Assembly: GCF_048548695.1 (NCBI RefSeq)
Contig: NZ_JBLYIF010000004.1
DNA from: Neptuniibacter sp048548695
GTDB lineage: Bacteria > Pseudomonadota > Gammaproteobacteria > Pseudomonadales > Balneatricaceae
Length of the DNA: 64,000 bases
Strand: one strand, 5' to 3'
A model generated the notes under the pieces. That model ran no database searches. It saw only the letters and a program-made list of their open reading frames with translations, and was not told the DNA's origin. This document shows positions 24,958 to 33,426 of this stretch, in pieces (within the stretch, counting starts at the first letter, position 1; each line of letters opens with the position of its first letter). The translations under genes were made by a program, and so were the position numbers.

Positions 24958-24983
24958 AGGGAGGGGGCCGCAGGCTCCCTCCA
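24958..24983 (+). terminator. Intercistronic hairpin
   Basis: GGGAGGGGGCC/GGCTCCCTCC stem between the dehydrogenase and the cytochrome gene. It is not followed by a direct T-run. Confidence 0.4.
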
Positions 24984-25005
24984 GCTAACTTTTTAGGGTT
25001 TAGGT

Positions 25006-25425
25006 ATGCGTCGAGTTAAACAAATTACATTAACCTTGTTGCTGTCTGGCATTGTGTCGGGTGCGTGGGCATTCAGTCCTGAAGGACTGCAGCAACAGGG
25101 GCCGAGTGAAGAGGTACTGGCGGAACTGTCCGGTCAGCACCTGGATAATCCGGATTCAATTGCAACAGGTCGTCAACTGTTTGGTAATACTTGTCTGTTC
25201 TGTCATGGACCTGAAGGTAAGGGTGCCCGAGCGCCATCGCTGGTGACGGGTGCCTGGCGTCCGGGTGGCGGTAATACACCAGAATATTTGTATTCTGTGG
25301 TGATTAATGGTCGTCCGGGTACCATCATGGGGTCGTTTCGAGAAAGTCATACAGATGAGCAGATCTGGCAGATCATAGCGTTTTTGCGGGATGTCTCGAC
25401 AAAAATTGCGGGTGAAGCAAAATAA
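25006..25425 (+). CDS. Periplasmic monoheme cytochrome c
   Basis: 139 residues with signal peptide (…SGAWA) and one heme site CLFCH (C63, C66, H67), with a probable axial Met in GRPGTIMGSF. It resembles the class used by quinoprotein dehydrogenases and is the presumed electron acceptor of the enzyme encoded 70 bp upstream. It differs from the cytochrome at 19407 in lacking the Lys-rich linker. Confidence 0.88.
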   Translation: MRRVKQITLTLLLSGIVSGAWAFSPEGLQQQGPSEEVLAELSGQHLDNPDSIATGRQLFGNTCLFCHGPEGKGARAPSLVTGAWRPGGGNTPEYLYSVVINGRPGTIMGSFRESHTDEQIWQIIAFLRDVSTKIAGEAK

Positions 25426-25430
25426 AGACT

Positions 25431-25456
25431 ATAAAGCCGGTTAACACCGGCTTTAT
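25431..25456. terminator. Bidirectional terminator
   Basis: ATAAAGCCGG-TTAACA-CCGGCTTTAT between the cytochrome gene and the convergent broken acetyltransferase gene. Confidence 0.75.
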
Positions 25457-25470
25457 TACAGGGCCTTCAT

Positions 25471-26033
25471 TCAGAAGGACATCGGTTTGGGGGATTCGCG
25501 GCTTTCGCCAATCTCCTTCCAGCAGTAATGTGTTGCCAGGTTCGGTTGTTTCTTATAATCGTGCTTGCGGCCATAAGCTGTCCAGCGATACATAGTTTGC
25601 TGGGGGGCAGGCCGTTGTATCCCGCAAAAACAGCTATGGTTCAGTTCACCCAACCCTAGCACATGATCTTCTCGGTGGTTGAATAAGCCCACTCTGACAC
25701 CTTGTCCACGATAACGCTCAAGCAAAACTGGCTCACCACAATAGTACAGTCGGTTGAGATTAAAGGCTGCTTGCCAGAAAGGACTTTGACTGGTCTATCT
25801 CATATTGTCGCGGTATACCGCTTGCGGTTCCGACGACATTTCCCCCCCCCCTCGAATGCCAGCACAATCACACTGCCGGGTGAGTCGATATAGGTTTGCA
25901 GATAACGTTCCTTGTATGCCAGATCGCCACCATATACATAAGGAAAGTCATAAGAGAGCGGAGTGCTCAGGCGGACCAACTGCGGAATGTATTGCTGTAA
26001 CGGTTCACCTGAATAGCACTGTAAACGTAGCAT
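25471..26033 (-). pseudogene. GNAT-family acetyltransferase, frameshifted
   Basis: Read in three frames this is one ~185-residue acetyltransferase-like protein. The N-terminal part begins MLRLQCYSGEPLQQY and has DFPYVYGGDLAYKERYLQTY. The centre has VVGTASGIP, then SPFWQAAFNLNRLYYCGEPV. The acetyl-CoA loop ERYRGQGVRVGLF and the end ...ESPKPMSF follow in the third frame. The first break is at a run of ten G on the coding strand (25842-25851 as C); nine G would restore E-G-G-G-N-V-V-G. The second break is near 25780-25790, where the frame also meets a stop. Either a decayed gene, a draft-sequence error, or homopolymer-based switching for the first break. No link to the alcohol genes is evident. 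Confidence 0.8.
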
Positions 26034-26232
26034 GGTAAATCTCTTACGTGGCGAAATGATAATGCAGCGGGTACGCGCATATCTGCAGTCCAAGTGTCTG
26101 AATGGTATTTAATCCTGTTACTGTCGGGATAACAAAATATAAACAAAATTGATGAGTAGGCCAGTTGTGTCGGCATGTTAGGCACCGGTACAGCGACTTA
26201 ATGTATGGCTTCAATTACACTGGCGGGCAGTG

Positions 26233-26263
26233 AAGAAACCCAGACGGTATGCCTGGGTTTCTT
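26233..26263 (-). terminator. Terminator of the aldehyde dehydrogenase gene
   Basis: AAGAAACCCAG/CTGGGTTTCTT, 11-bp stem 10 bp past the stop codon. The neighbouring stretch 26034-26232 has no gene. Confidence 0.65.
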
Positions 26264-26273
26264 GGCAGGGGGG

Positions 26274-27755
26274 TTAATCCAGTGGGCGGGCCACTGTCAG
26301 GTCACGCAGGTAATCATAAAATGTCTCGGGGCAGTTTACGCCGCCACCGACACCGCTTTTATTAATACCGCCATATGGCAGGCCATAGGCAAAAACGTTG
26401 TGTGCATTAATCCAACTGTTACCGGCAATCATCTGCTCGGCTACGCGGTTACACCGTTCCAGGTCTTCACTGAATACACTGTTGGCCAGACCGTAATCCA
26501 GACTGTTGACCAGTTCGAGTGCTTCAGTTTCGCTGCTGAATTTCACCAGGTAAGCCGCCGGGCCGAAAATTTCTTCACGGAAGCAAACATTATCTGCCGA
26601 GCCGCCCAGTAGGTAAGGGGCGACATAGAAACCACCTTCACTGCCTGAAATGCTGACGGCACCACCTTCCAGAATGGCTTCGGCACCTTCGGACAGGCCC
26701 TTATGCAAATAATCCAACACGGTATCTTGCTGGGCCTGACTGACTAACGGGCCCATTTCGGTTGCAGGGTTCAGGCTCGGGCCAATCGCAGTTGCCTTAA
26801 GGGTCGCCGTGACTTTTTCGACAAATTTATCGTAGATTGATTCGTGGATCAGCCAGCGTGTGGCGGTACAGCATACCTGCCCGGTATTGAGGGTAATGGC
26901 TCCTGCTAGCTGCGTAACGGCTTTATCCAGGTTTGCGTCTTCAAAGACCACGGCTGCGCCTTTACCGCCAAGTTCCAGCTTACATGGTATGGGACGTTCT
27001 CCACACATGGAGGCGATTTGCTTGCCAACTGTGGAGGAGCCAGTAAAGGAGATACGGCGTATTTTTGGGTGTTGTACCAAAGGCGTGCCGACCTTACGGC
27101 CTGCACCAACCACTACGTTAATGACGCCTGGGGGGATACCTGCCTCTTCTGCCAGTTTGCAGAAATACAACGTGGTCAGGGGTGTCAGCTCAGCAGGTTT
27201 GATGACTACAGTGTTACCGGCAGCCAGTGCTGGAATGACATTCCACATTAAAAGATCAAACGGGAAGTTCCATGGAAAGATAAAGCCGCATGCACCGTAC
27301 GGTACACGGTGTACCCGGGCATCGATAGCGGTCAGATTAAGTGGCTTGCTGTATTCCGCCCGGGTTGCCAGGTCGGCATAATAGCGAACACACTCTATGC
27401 CAAATGGAATGTCAAAGCCTTTGGCGTTGACGACGGCTTTACCGACATCCAGCGCTTCCAGCTGCGCCAGGGTATCGATTTCTGCTTCAAGTTTGTTGGC
27501 CAGTTTATTCAGCGTCGCGGCACGTGATTCGGGTGTACGCTTCGACCACTCCCGAAAGGCCATATCAGCGACTTCTACAGCCATGTTTACATCTCGCTCG
27601 TCGCCGGAGGCGACACTGGCGATACTTTTGCCGTTGGACGGGTTGATGACATCTGTACTCGCACCAGATTTGCTGGCCTGCCAGGTGCCGTTTATAAACA
27701 GCTGTAAAGGCTGGCTAAGAAACGCTTTGGCTTCAGAACATAAGATATCTGACAT
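26274..27755 (-). CDS. NAD(P)-dependent aldehyde dehydrogenase
   Basis: 493 residues of the ALDH superfamily. PWNFPFDLLMWNVIPALAAGN and the cofactor motif FTGSSTVGK are present, with the general-base Glu in LELGGKGA and the catalytic Cys in NTGQVCCTA (two adjacent Cys). It oxidises an aldehyde, presumably the product of the PQQ enzymes, to the acid in the cytoplasm. The start is set at 27755 (GGAGA six bases upstream) because the longer frame begins inside the sigma-54 promoter candidate at 27805-27820. Closest in feel to betaine-aldehyde/aryl-aldehyde type dehydrogenases; exact substrate unknown. Confidence 0.93.
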   Translation of the reverse strand: MSDILCSEAKAFLSQPLQLFINGTWQASKSGASTDVINPSNGKSIASVASGDERDVNMAVEVADMAFREWSKRTPESRAATLNKLANKLEAEIDTLAQLEALDVGKAVVNAKGFDIPFGIECVRYYADLATRAEYSKPLNLTAIDARVHRVPYGACGFIFPWNFPFDLLMWNVIPALAAGNTVVIKPAELTPLTTLYFCKLAEEAGIPPGVINVVVGAGRKVGTPLVQHPKIRRISFTGSSTVGKQIASMCGERPIPCKLELGGKGAAVVFEDANLDKAVTQLAGAITLNTGQVCCTATRWLIHESIYDKFVEKVTATLKATAIGPSLNPATEMGPLVSQAQQDTVLDYLHKGLSEGAEAILEGGAVSISGSEGGFYVAPYLLGGSADNVCFREEIFGPAAYLVKFSSETEALELVNSLDYGLANSVFSEDLERCNRVAEQMIAGNSWINAHNVFAYGLPYGGINKSGVGGGVNCPETFYDYLRDLTVARPLD

Positions 27756-27804
27756 ATCTGTCTCCACATTATTATTGTTGATGGACAATCCAGATATTGG
27801 CTTT

Positions 27805-27820
27805 CGCACTTTACGTGCCA
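27805..27820 (-). promoter_or_regulatory. Sigma-54 promoter candidate of the aldehyde dehydrogenase
   Basis: Minus strand: TGGCAC-GTAAA-GTGCG at correct spacing, 50 bp before the chosen start. Confidence 0.65.
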
Positions 27821-27937
27821 GATTGAGATGTCAGTGATAATCTGCCGTTTGTCTTTTTAATTAATTGAATTAAAAAGACTTTTTATAACAGTCCTCAATG
27901 TGTGGGTATTGCTTCCTATGTTGTGTTGTAGAGCAGT

Positions 27938-27966
27938 TGCAACAAACGTATAGCGCCCCTGCGACA
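27938..27966. promoter_or_regulatory. TGTYGCA-type site pair upstream of the aldehyde dehydrogenase
   Basis: TGCAACA (27938-27944) and TGCGACA (27960-27966), the reverse complements of TGTTGCA and TGTCGCA, 22 bp apart and ~120 bp upstream of the -24 element. Confidence 0.5.
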
Positions 27967-28005
27967 AATGTTGAGTGAAGAGGCGCGCGTTTTGACAGGA
28001 TTAGG

Positions 28006-28881
28006 CTAGTGGGTCAGGTCCGCTCTCGGAGATAAGCCAAATAGTCGGCTGTATTCCCGGCTGAATTGAGATGGGCTTTCATAACCCACTTCATAGGCTG
28101 CGGCGGATACTGAAAACCCTCTGCTCAGCATAAGTTTACGTGCCTCTGTCAGGCGCAGGCGTTTGATGTATTGCAGCGGACTGTGCTGAGTGACTTTCTT
28201 AAAATTCTGATGAAAAGAGGAGATGCTCATGTTGGATAATTCTGCCAGTCTGGGTATCGATATGCTGTTGTTCAGGTTGCTCTCAATATAGCCGGTCACC
28301 CTATGAATCCGGTGAGAGATATTATCCCCTCTCACTAACTGAAACAGCAGATTGGCTGGCATACGACGTAATAGGCGAATGTATATCTCCTGTAATCGGA
28401 TCTGTTGCAGGTCAGCAAGGTCGTCAGGCTGGGCAATCAGTTGCAGGTAATTTTCAACACTCTGTAGCAGTGTGCTATCCACAGGTACGACCTGCAGGCA
28501 GAACAGGTCAGGCTCTTCTGTGCTGCCGATATCCAGCTGCATTTGCTCAGCGGTCAAACTGAGCAAATCAAAATCCAGTTCTATTTGTAAGCCAAGAAAA
28601 TCACTGGTCAGGTTGCATGATTCTATGTGGGTTGTGGCGGGCAGGTTCATAGAGGCAATCAGCCCGTCCCCCGCGGAATAAGTGACGTTGCGGCCGTTGA
28701 TGTCAGCTGTTTTCCGGCCTTTGATGACTAGGCACAACGAGGGGGTATAGAAAGCCGGGCAGCTATTGCCTTGGCCATTTAGCCTGACAAAACTGCAGTG
28801 TGAAAGTGGCGTTTGTAGCTGGCCAATATCGGTGCTGAAACAACTTAATAAGTGTTCAATACGCTGGTAAACGTTATGCAT
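28006..28881 (-). CDS. AraC-family transcriptional regulator (AraC_N type)
   Basis: 291 residues. An N-terminal AraC-type-II cupin domain (PSLCLVIKGRKTADINGRNV) and a C-terminal double helix-turn-helix (SIPRLAELSNMSISSFHQNF and FSVSAAAYEVGYESPSQFSREY). The same architecture as E. coli YqhC, which responds to aldehydes. It is upstream of, and co-directional with, the aldehyde dehydrogenase, but 250 bp of DNA with its own sigma-54 promoter separates them, so it is not clearly in that operon. Target unknown; the divergent propeller gene at 29043 is a candidate. Confidence 0.88.
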   Translation of the reverse strand: MHNVYQRIEHLLSCFSTDIGQLQTPLSHCSFVRLNGQGNSCPAFYTPSLCLVIKGRKTADINGRNVTYSAGDGLIASMNLPATTHIESCNLTSDFLGLQIELDFDLLSLTAEQMQLDIGSTEEPDLFCLQVVPVDSTLLQSVENYLQLIAQPDDLADLQQIRLQEIYIRLLRRMPANLLFQLVRGDNISHRIHRVTGYIESNLNNSISIPRLAELSNMSISSFHQNFKKVTQHSPLQYIKRLRLTEARKLMLSRGFSVSAAAYEVGYESPSQFSREYSRLFGLSPRADLTH

Positions 28882-29042
28882 GGTTCTGTCCCGAAGTATG
28901 TCTAAGCAGGTTTATCCGGGTTAAAAGCAAGTTTCTGACCACTTTTGTAGAAATAGGCATACCTGCTGTAGCTATTAACCTGCCTCCGGTGGGTTATAGA
29001 GGTTATTTTTGTCAGAGTGTAATTATGTAATTAGGTGTGCCA

Positions 29043-29921
29043 ATGAAATATTCAAAACGATCTTTATGTGCCGCAATGGCACTCTCGCTCTCAGTGGCTG
29101 CAAGTGCCGCGGAGCCTGAACTGAAACCTGTATGGCAAACCGGGCCCGTGTTTGAACATCCGGAATCGGTTGCCTATGACACCACGACTAATGCGCTGTA
29201 CCTGTCCAATATTAAAGGTGAGTTTGGTGCGGCAGATGGCGATGGTTATATCGCTAAGCTGTCCCTGGCTGGCGAGGTGCTCGAAGCGCACTGGGTGACT
29301 GGGTTAAATGCACCTAAGGGTATGGCGGTTAAAGGGCGCCAGTTGTTTATTGCCGATTTGACTGAACTGGTGGTTATCGACCTTGATCAGGCGAAGATAG
29401 TGAAACGCTATAAAGCGGCGGATAACAGCTTTCTCAATGATGTGGCGATTACATCTGAAGGTGAGGTGTATCTGACGGATACAGCGACCAACCGAATTTA
29501 TCAGCTTAAAGATGACGTGCTTGAGGTCTGGCTGGAAACCCCGCTGCTGGAAAGTCCGAATGGTCTGTTTGCTGACCAGGGCAAGTTAATCGTGGCCAGT
29601 TGGGGCGTACCGACAGAAGGCTGGAGTACCAAGGTGCCGGGGCATTTGCTGGAGATCTCTCTGGATGATCGCCAGGTGGTGTCATTCGGTTCAGATCAGC
29701 CGGTAGGTAACCTGGATGGGATCTGGCGCTATGATGCGCGCTCATTCATCAGCACTGATTGGATGGCGGGCAAGCTTTATCATATCGACGATGCCGGCAA
29801 GGTGAACACACTGTTAACTTTGACCCAGGGGTCCGCAGACATGCTATATATGCAGTCGTCTGGCCTGCTGTTGATTCCGCAGATGCTGGATGGCCAGTTG
29901 CGGGCGTATAAAATCAAGTAG
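29043..29921 (+). CDS. Exported SMP-30/gluconolactonase-like beta-propeller (first of pair)
   Basis: 292 residues with signal peptide (…SVAASA-AEPELKP) and an SMP-30/NHL-type propeller: HPESVAYDTTTNALYLSNI, GLNAPKGMAV, FLNDVAITSEGEVYLTDT, NLDGIWRY. Conserved Glu/Asn/Asp positions could bind metal as in lactonases of this fold. The ATG at 29043 has AGG seven bases upstream; a GTG six bases earlier is the alternative. A close paralogue lies tail-to-tail at 29991. Role in the alcohol island unknown; lactone hydrolysis is possible. Confidence 0.75.
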   Translation: MKYSKRSLCAAMALSLSVAASAAEPELKPVWQTGPVFEHPESVAYDTTTNALYLSNIKGEFGAADGDGYIAKLSLAGEVLEAHWVTGLNAPKGMAVKGRQLFIADLTELVVIDLDQAKIVKRYKAADNSFLNDVAITSEGEVYLTDTATNRIYQLKDDVLEVWLETPLLESPNGLFADQGKLIVASWGVPTEGWSTKVPGHLLEISLDDRQVVSFGSDQPVGNLDGIWRYDARSFISTDWMAGKLYHIDDAGKVNTLLTLTQGSADMLYMQSSGLLLIPQMLDGQLRAYKIK

Positions 29922-29951
29922 TTGTCAGCTGGTGAACAGGTAGCGTTCAGG

Positions 29952-29982
29952 GAGTTGCAGCAGGAATATCCTGCTGCAACTC
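29952..29982. terminator. Perfect 14-bp hairpin between convergent paralogues
   Basis: GAGTTGCAGCAGGA-ATA-TCCTGCTGCAACTC between the two convergent propeller genes. Likely a shared terminator, though without a T-run. Confidence 0.6.
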
Positions 29983-29990
29983 TGGCTCGC

Positions 29991-30869
29991 TCAGGGCGTG
30001 ACGATGTACGCAGTCAGTTTGCCAGCATTCATCAACGGGATGTATAGCATCCTTCTGCTGCGTAAATAGAGCATATCGGCTACGCCGGGTTCCAGCTCCG
30101 CCACTAGCTGGCTGGAACCATCACCATTCACCTGCAGTAAAGTACCCGCCATCCAGTCGGTGACCAGCATGGCGTTGTCCCCCAGTTTTGCGACACCATC
30201 AAGATTGCCTATGGGTTTATTGCTGCCAAAGTCCTGCAGCGTTTTATCGGTCTCAGTTAGCTGTAACAAGTGGCCGGGCACCTTGGTGTTCCAGCCTTCT
30301 GTCGGTACGCCCCAGCTGGCAATGAAAATATGCTGGTTATCCAGATAGATACCATTGGGGTTTTCCAATCGAGGATCTACCAGCCAAGTCTCCAGTTTGC
30401 CGCGATAAAGTCGGTAAATCTTGTTGTGTAGCGTATCTGTTACATAGATAACACCGGCGCTATTGATGGCAACATCATTCAAAAAACTGTCTTCAGTCGT
30501 GGTGAAGCGTTGCACGATTGTGGCGGTTTCTACATCGATCACCACCAGTGTATTCAGGTCGGCAACAAAGAGCTTATTACCAAACATCGCCATCCCCTTC
30601 GGCGCATTTAATCCAGTTACCCACTCGAGCTTGCTGATATTGCCCTCCAGATCCAGCAGTGAGATAAAGCCATTCTGATCCGCTTGTGTAGGATCTCCGT
30701 TGATATTGGACACATACAATGACTGGCGCAGAATATCGAAGACCACTGATTCTGGTTGCTTTAACAGTGCCGGGCTTTGCCAGGCTTCAGTGACCAGCGG
30801 CGCTGCATGTGTGACGGAAGAGAGAGAAAAAAACAGGCTGAATGCTGCGTAATATAATGTTTTTTTCAT
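29991..30869 (-). CDS. Exported SMP-30/gluconolactonase-like beta-propeller (second of pair)
   Basis: 292 residues, signal peptide (…SVTHA-APLVTE) and the same propeller pattern as the protein at 29043; the shared strings include VTGLNAPKGMA, SFLNDVAI, ASWGVPTEGW, TKVPGHLL and TDWMAG. The two are clearly paralogues of identical length. The start 30869 overlaps the stop of the gene before it (ATGA), so it is the last gene of a three-gene minus-strand operon beginning at 32291. The longer frame would add 25 residues and overlap that gene. Confidence 0.78.
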   Translation of the reverse strand: MKKTLYYAAFSLFFSLSSVTHAAPLVTEAWQSPALLKQPESVVFDILRQSLYVSNINGDPTQADQNGFISLLDLEGNISKLEWVTGLNAPKGMAMFGNKLFVADLNTLVVIDVETATIVQRFTTTEDSFLNDVAINSAGVIYVTDTLHNKIYRLYRGKLETWLVDPRLENPNGIYLDNQHIFIASWGVPTEGWNTKVPGHLLQLTETDKTLQDFGSNKPIGNLDGVAKLGDNAMLVTDWMAGTLLQVNGDGSSQLVAELEPGVADMLYLRSRRMLYIPLMNAGKLTAYIVTP

Positions 30870-31357
30870 GGCTGGTTTCCTTGTTTGTTCGGGGTAGTCA
30901 GCACGCGCAGGGATTGCATGCTCAGATATTCCTGTTGAGTACAAAAGCGCTGCTTGGCCTTAGGGTTAGCAAAGGCAAGGTTGAGTCCCTGTGTCAGGCC
31001 CTGGCGATATTGCGCCAATTCACTGATCAGGGCGTGGTTATACAGTGCCCATTGGTCGTCGGACATTTTGCGTGCGATTTCAGTGGCAGCGACATTCTGT
31101 GTGCCGGCGACAATAAATGCCTGGAACATTTCTCTTTGCCGTTCTGTCGGCGGCAGCTCAACCTCATTGGCCAGCTCCTCTAAACCGCACCAGCGCAATA
31201 TTGCCCCGGCCCTGATTTTGTCACCGTTAAAGCGCAGCATCTCTGACACGGTATCTTGTTGTAGTTTGATGAGTTGTGGTGCGGTTTCCTGTGCTTGGCA
31301 CAGGACCGAAACCGTGCAGAACGTGAACCCCAGGTAAAGGCAGTGCATGAATTTCAT
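30866..31357 (-). CDS. Exported protein of unknown function
   Basis: 163 residues, signal peptide (…TVSVLCQA-QETAPQ) and a helical mature part with two conserved-looking Cys (ILRWCGLEEL and QRFCTQQEY) that could form a disulfide. I do not recognise the family. Its context is the middle gene of the operon with the SHOCT-tailed protein (31383) and the second propeller (29991), sharing an ATGA overlap with the latter. Confidence 0.7.
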   Translation of the reverse strand: MKFMHCLYLGFTFCTVSVLCQAQETAPQLIKLQQDTVSEMLRFNGDKIRAGAILRWCGLEELANEVELPPTERQREMFQAFIVAGTQNVAATEIARKMSDDQWALYNHALISELAQYRQGLTQGLNLAFANPKAKQRFCTQQEYLSMQSLRVLTTPNKQGNQP

Positions 31358-31382
31358 GAGCGTATTTCCGTCTTATAAGGAG

Positions 31383-32291
31383 TTAGAGATCTGCGACAAT
31401 GGCCTGTACTTTTTGCTTATAGATTGCTTCCGGAATCACCCCCTGTTGATACAGCGTTTTCAGTTTCCGCAGGCGTATTTCTATATTTGATGTTGCCGTT
31501 TCGCTTGACGGCGGTTGTATTTGTTCCAGCTTTTCAATGCGCGACTCCAATGCTGCATTGGCGGCTTCCTGTGCGGCAGCCACATATTCCAGTTGTTCTG
31601 GGGTATCAGCCTTTTTCAGGGCGTACTTATAGGTTTGGTTTAAATCTACTTGCAGCCAGTCGGGGCGCTCGGCAACTGGTGTGGCCCCTTTGAAGCTGAG
31701 TAGCTGCCAATCGTGGCTGGCTGCCTTCTCTTCACTGCCAGTGGGCAAGCGGTAGCGTGCCAGTTCAACTTTTGAGGCGAAACGACTATTGCTGACAGAC
31801 GCACCGGAACGGACATATTTCTTTTGCAGATCAACATGTACCTCGCCAAACAGCAGGTTCAGTTTGTTATCGCGGATAAACGCCGTGCCACTGACACTGA
31901 GGCTCTTTTCGCCAAAGTAAGCAGGGCGCAGATCAGAGATTGAAAACACGATGGATTCGTCTGTTTGTGCCTGGGTAAGTCCGGCACTGATCTGCTTTGC
32001 CAGCATGTTGATCTCGCGGTCAGTGAATACCCGTCGCTGCGTTTTTCCTGTTTGACTACCCAGCAAGCTGGTGTTTTCAGCAACGGATACAGATAACTGG
32101 CTGAGTATCGGCGCTATTGCTTCGGCTGAAAGCGGGTATGGGTGCTGGTTTAGCTGGTGGGATGAACTGTTTTTAACGGCCACATAATCGGCAGATGACC
32201 GCCACAGTGTTTGCGGCGCTGCCAATAGATCTGCTGATGTCAGACTGAGGCTATTTATCAGGGCGAGGGTAATGAGAGTTTTGCGGCTCAC
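31383..32291 (-). CDS. Exported protein with C-terminal SHOCT-like domain
   Basis: 302 residues. The signal peptide (…LTSADLLA-APQTLW) precedes an unrecognised ~200-residue domain. A short coiled coil (EAANAALESRIEKLEQI) then leads to a terminal ~30 residues, RLRKLKTLYQQGVIPEAIYK..., resembling the SHOCT motif. GTG at 32291 is chosen (AGGA eight bases upstream) because the upstream ATG at 32348 coincides with the sigma-54 promoter candidate at 32332-32347. It is the first gene of a three-gene operon divergent from the Rieske/PQQ operon. Confidence 0.72.
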   Translation of the reverse strand: MSRKTLITLALINSLSLTSADLLAAPQTLWRSSADYVAVKNSSSHQLNQHPYPLSAEAIAPILSQLSVSVAENTSLLGSQTGKTQRRVFTDREINMLAKQISAGLTQAQTDESIVFSISDLRPAYFGEKSLSVSGTAFIRDNKLNLLFGEVHVDLQKKYVRSGASVSNSRFASKVELARYRLPTGSEEKAASHDWQLLSFKGATPVAERPDWLQVDLNQTYKYALKKADTPEQLEYVAAAQEAANAALESRIEKLEQIQPPSSETATSNIEIRLRKLKTLYQQGVIPEAIYKQKVQAIVADL

Positions 32292-32331
32292 GATGGATTT
32301 CCTTTTTTTATAGTTGTGACCCAGCGGGTTT

Positions 32332-32347
32332 TGCAAAATCTCTGCCA
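32332..32347 (-). promoter_or_regulatory. Sigma-54 promoter candidate of the three-gene operon
   Basis: Minus strand: TGGCAG-AGATT-TTGCA at correct spacing, ~41 bp before GTG 32291. Confidence 0.65.
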
Positions 32348-32420
32348 TCCGGTAGTGGCAGCGTAAACCTATGTATTACCAAGGCTATAGCGGTGTGCAG
32401 GCCAGTAGTCAGCGTTCAAG

Positions 32421-32570
32421 TGTTGCGCCAGAGGAACAGTTGTTGCAAGGCGTTTTTGAGGTGCGACACGTCAGTCAAGGTGGGATTGAAACAGCGGTGG
32501 TTGGTGAAGGCGCGTGGTGTGCTTTATTTGGCGTGCTGGGTGTGGCGTTGTTGCAACTAAGGCTGCAACA
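32421..32570. promoter_or_regulatory. Cluster of TGTYGCA activator-site candidates
   Basis: TGTTGCG at 32421, TGTTGCA at 32441, TGCGACA at 32462, TGTTGCA at 32549 and TGCAACA at 32564. The last two form a near-perfect palindrome GTTGTTGCA-N8-TGCAACAAC. All lie between divergent sigma-54 promoters at 32332 and 32702. Confidence 0.6.
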
Positions 32571-32701
32571 ACTGTTGTGTTTTTCAACCTTTGTGTCAGT
32601 AGATTGAGACGTCACGGTTTCTGTTGAATTTAGTTTATTTGGAAGATAAATCATTATAAAACAATAACTTATGTTTTTTCGTTTAGGTGGCTTTCCTGTT
32701 T

Positions 32702-32717
32702 TGGCATAGCGTTTGCC
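32702..32717 (+). promoter_or_regulatory. Sigma-54 promoter of the Rieske/third PQQ operon
   Basis: TGGCAT-AGCGT-TTGCC at correct spacing, 76 bp before the chosen Rieske start. Confidence 0.75.
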
Positions 32718-32792
32718 ATTTATGGGTTCAAGCGGGCAAATCAAATCAGGGTTAACCCGCACCCATAAAGATAATAAACGGTGAAGTTAATC

Positions 32793-33356
32793 GTGGAACG
32801 TAGAGCATTTATCAAATCATGCGCATGTGTTGCCGCCATTGGTAGCACTGCAGGACTGGCATCTGAAGCTGAGGCTGCCAGTAAAAAGCCTTCAAATATG
32901 CGTCCTAAACCAGGCGATGTTCTGGTGATCGAAGATGGTCATGGCAACGCACGACCTATCTCGGCATCTGAATTGGTGCTTGGGGCGCAGCAGGTAATGG
33001 CCTTCCCTCAGGATCCGGAGAGCGGTGTGATTCGCAGCGGTTCCCGTTTCAACAAAATTATGGTGATGCGGTTAGATACCGCGCAGATGGATGAAGACAC
33101 CAAGCAGCACTCAGAAGATGGTGTGGTGGCTTATTCCGCGATCTGTACTCACCAGGGTTGTGACGTGAATTCCTTTATTGAAGACAAAAAAGAGTTCTTT
33201 TGTTTTTGTCACTACTCACGCTTCGACCCCTATGCCGCCGGCAAGGTCACCAATGGTCCGGCAACCCGCCGTCTGGCCATGCTGCCTATCAAGATTGTTG
33301 ATGATCTGATTGTGGTGAAAGAAGAGTTCACCCGATCCCCCGGTTATAAAAAATAA
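32793..33356 (+). CDS. Tat-exported Rieske [2Fe-2S] protein
   Basis: 187 residues. The N-terminus ERRAFIKSCACVAAIG is a Tat signal (RRAFIK). Rieske ligands are C-x-H in AICTHQGCDVN and C-x-x-H in FCFCHYSRFD, with the extra disulfide-type Cys residues of bc1-like Rieske folds. It lies 70 bp before the third PQQ dehydrogenase, where the other two PQQ operons carry a cytochrome c, so it is the likely electron acceptor or relay. GTG 32793 with GGTGA upstream is preferred over GTG 32781. Confidence 0.88.
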   Translation: MERRAFIKSCACVAAIGSTAGLASEAEAASKKPSNMRPKPGDVLVIEDGHGNARPISASELVLGAQQVMAFPQDPESGVIRSGSRFNKIMVMRLDTAQMDEDTKQHSEDGVVAYSAICTHQGCDVNSFIEDKKEFFCFCHYSRFDPYAAGKVTNGPATRRLAMLPIKIVDDLIVVKEEFTRSPGYKK

Positions 33357-33426
33357 GTTTCTGCAGTGTCTCTATTCCCCGAAATGGGGGGTTCCTATGA
33401 AGACAATAAAAACAGGAGTGAGCTAT

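Noticed and set aside
29001..29020. Sigma-54 site for the propeller gene at 29043
   Set aside because: AGGCAT-like words are present near 28956 but the -12 GC does not fall at the required distance.
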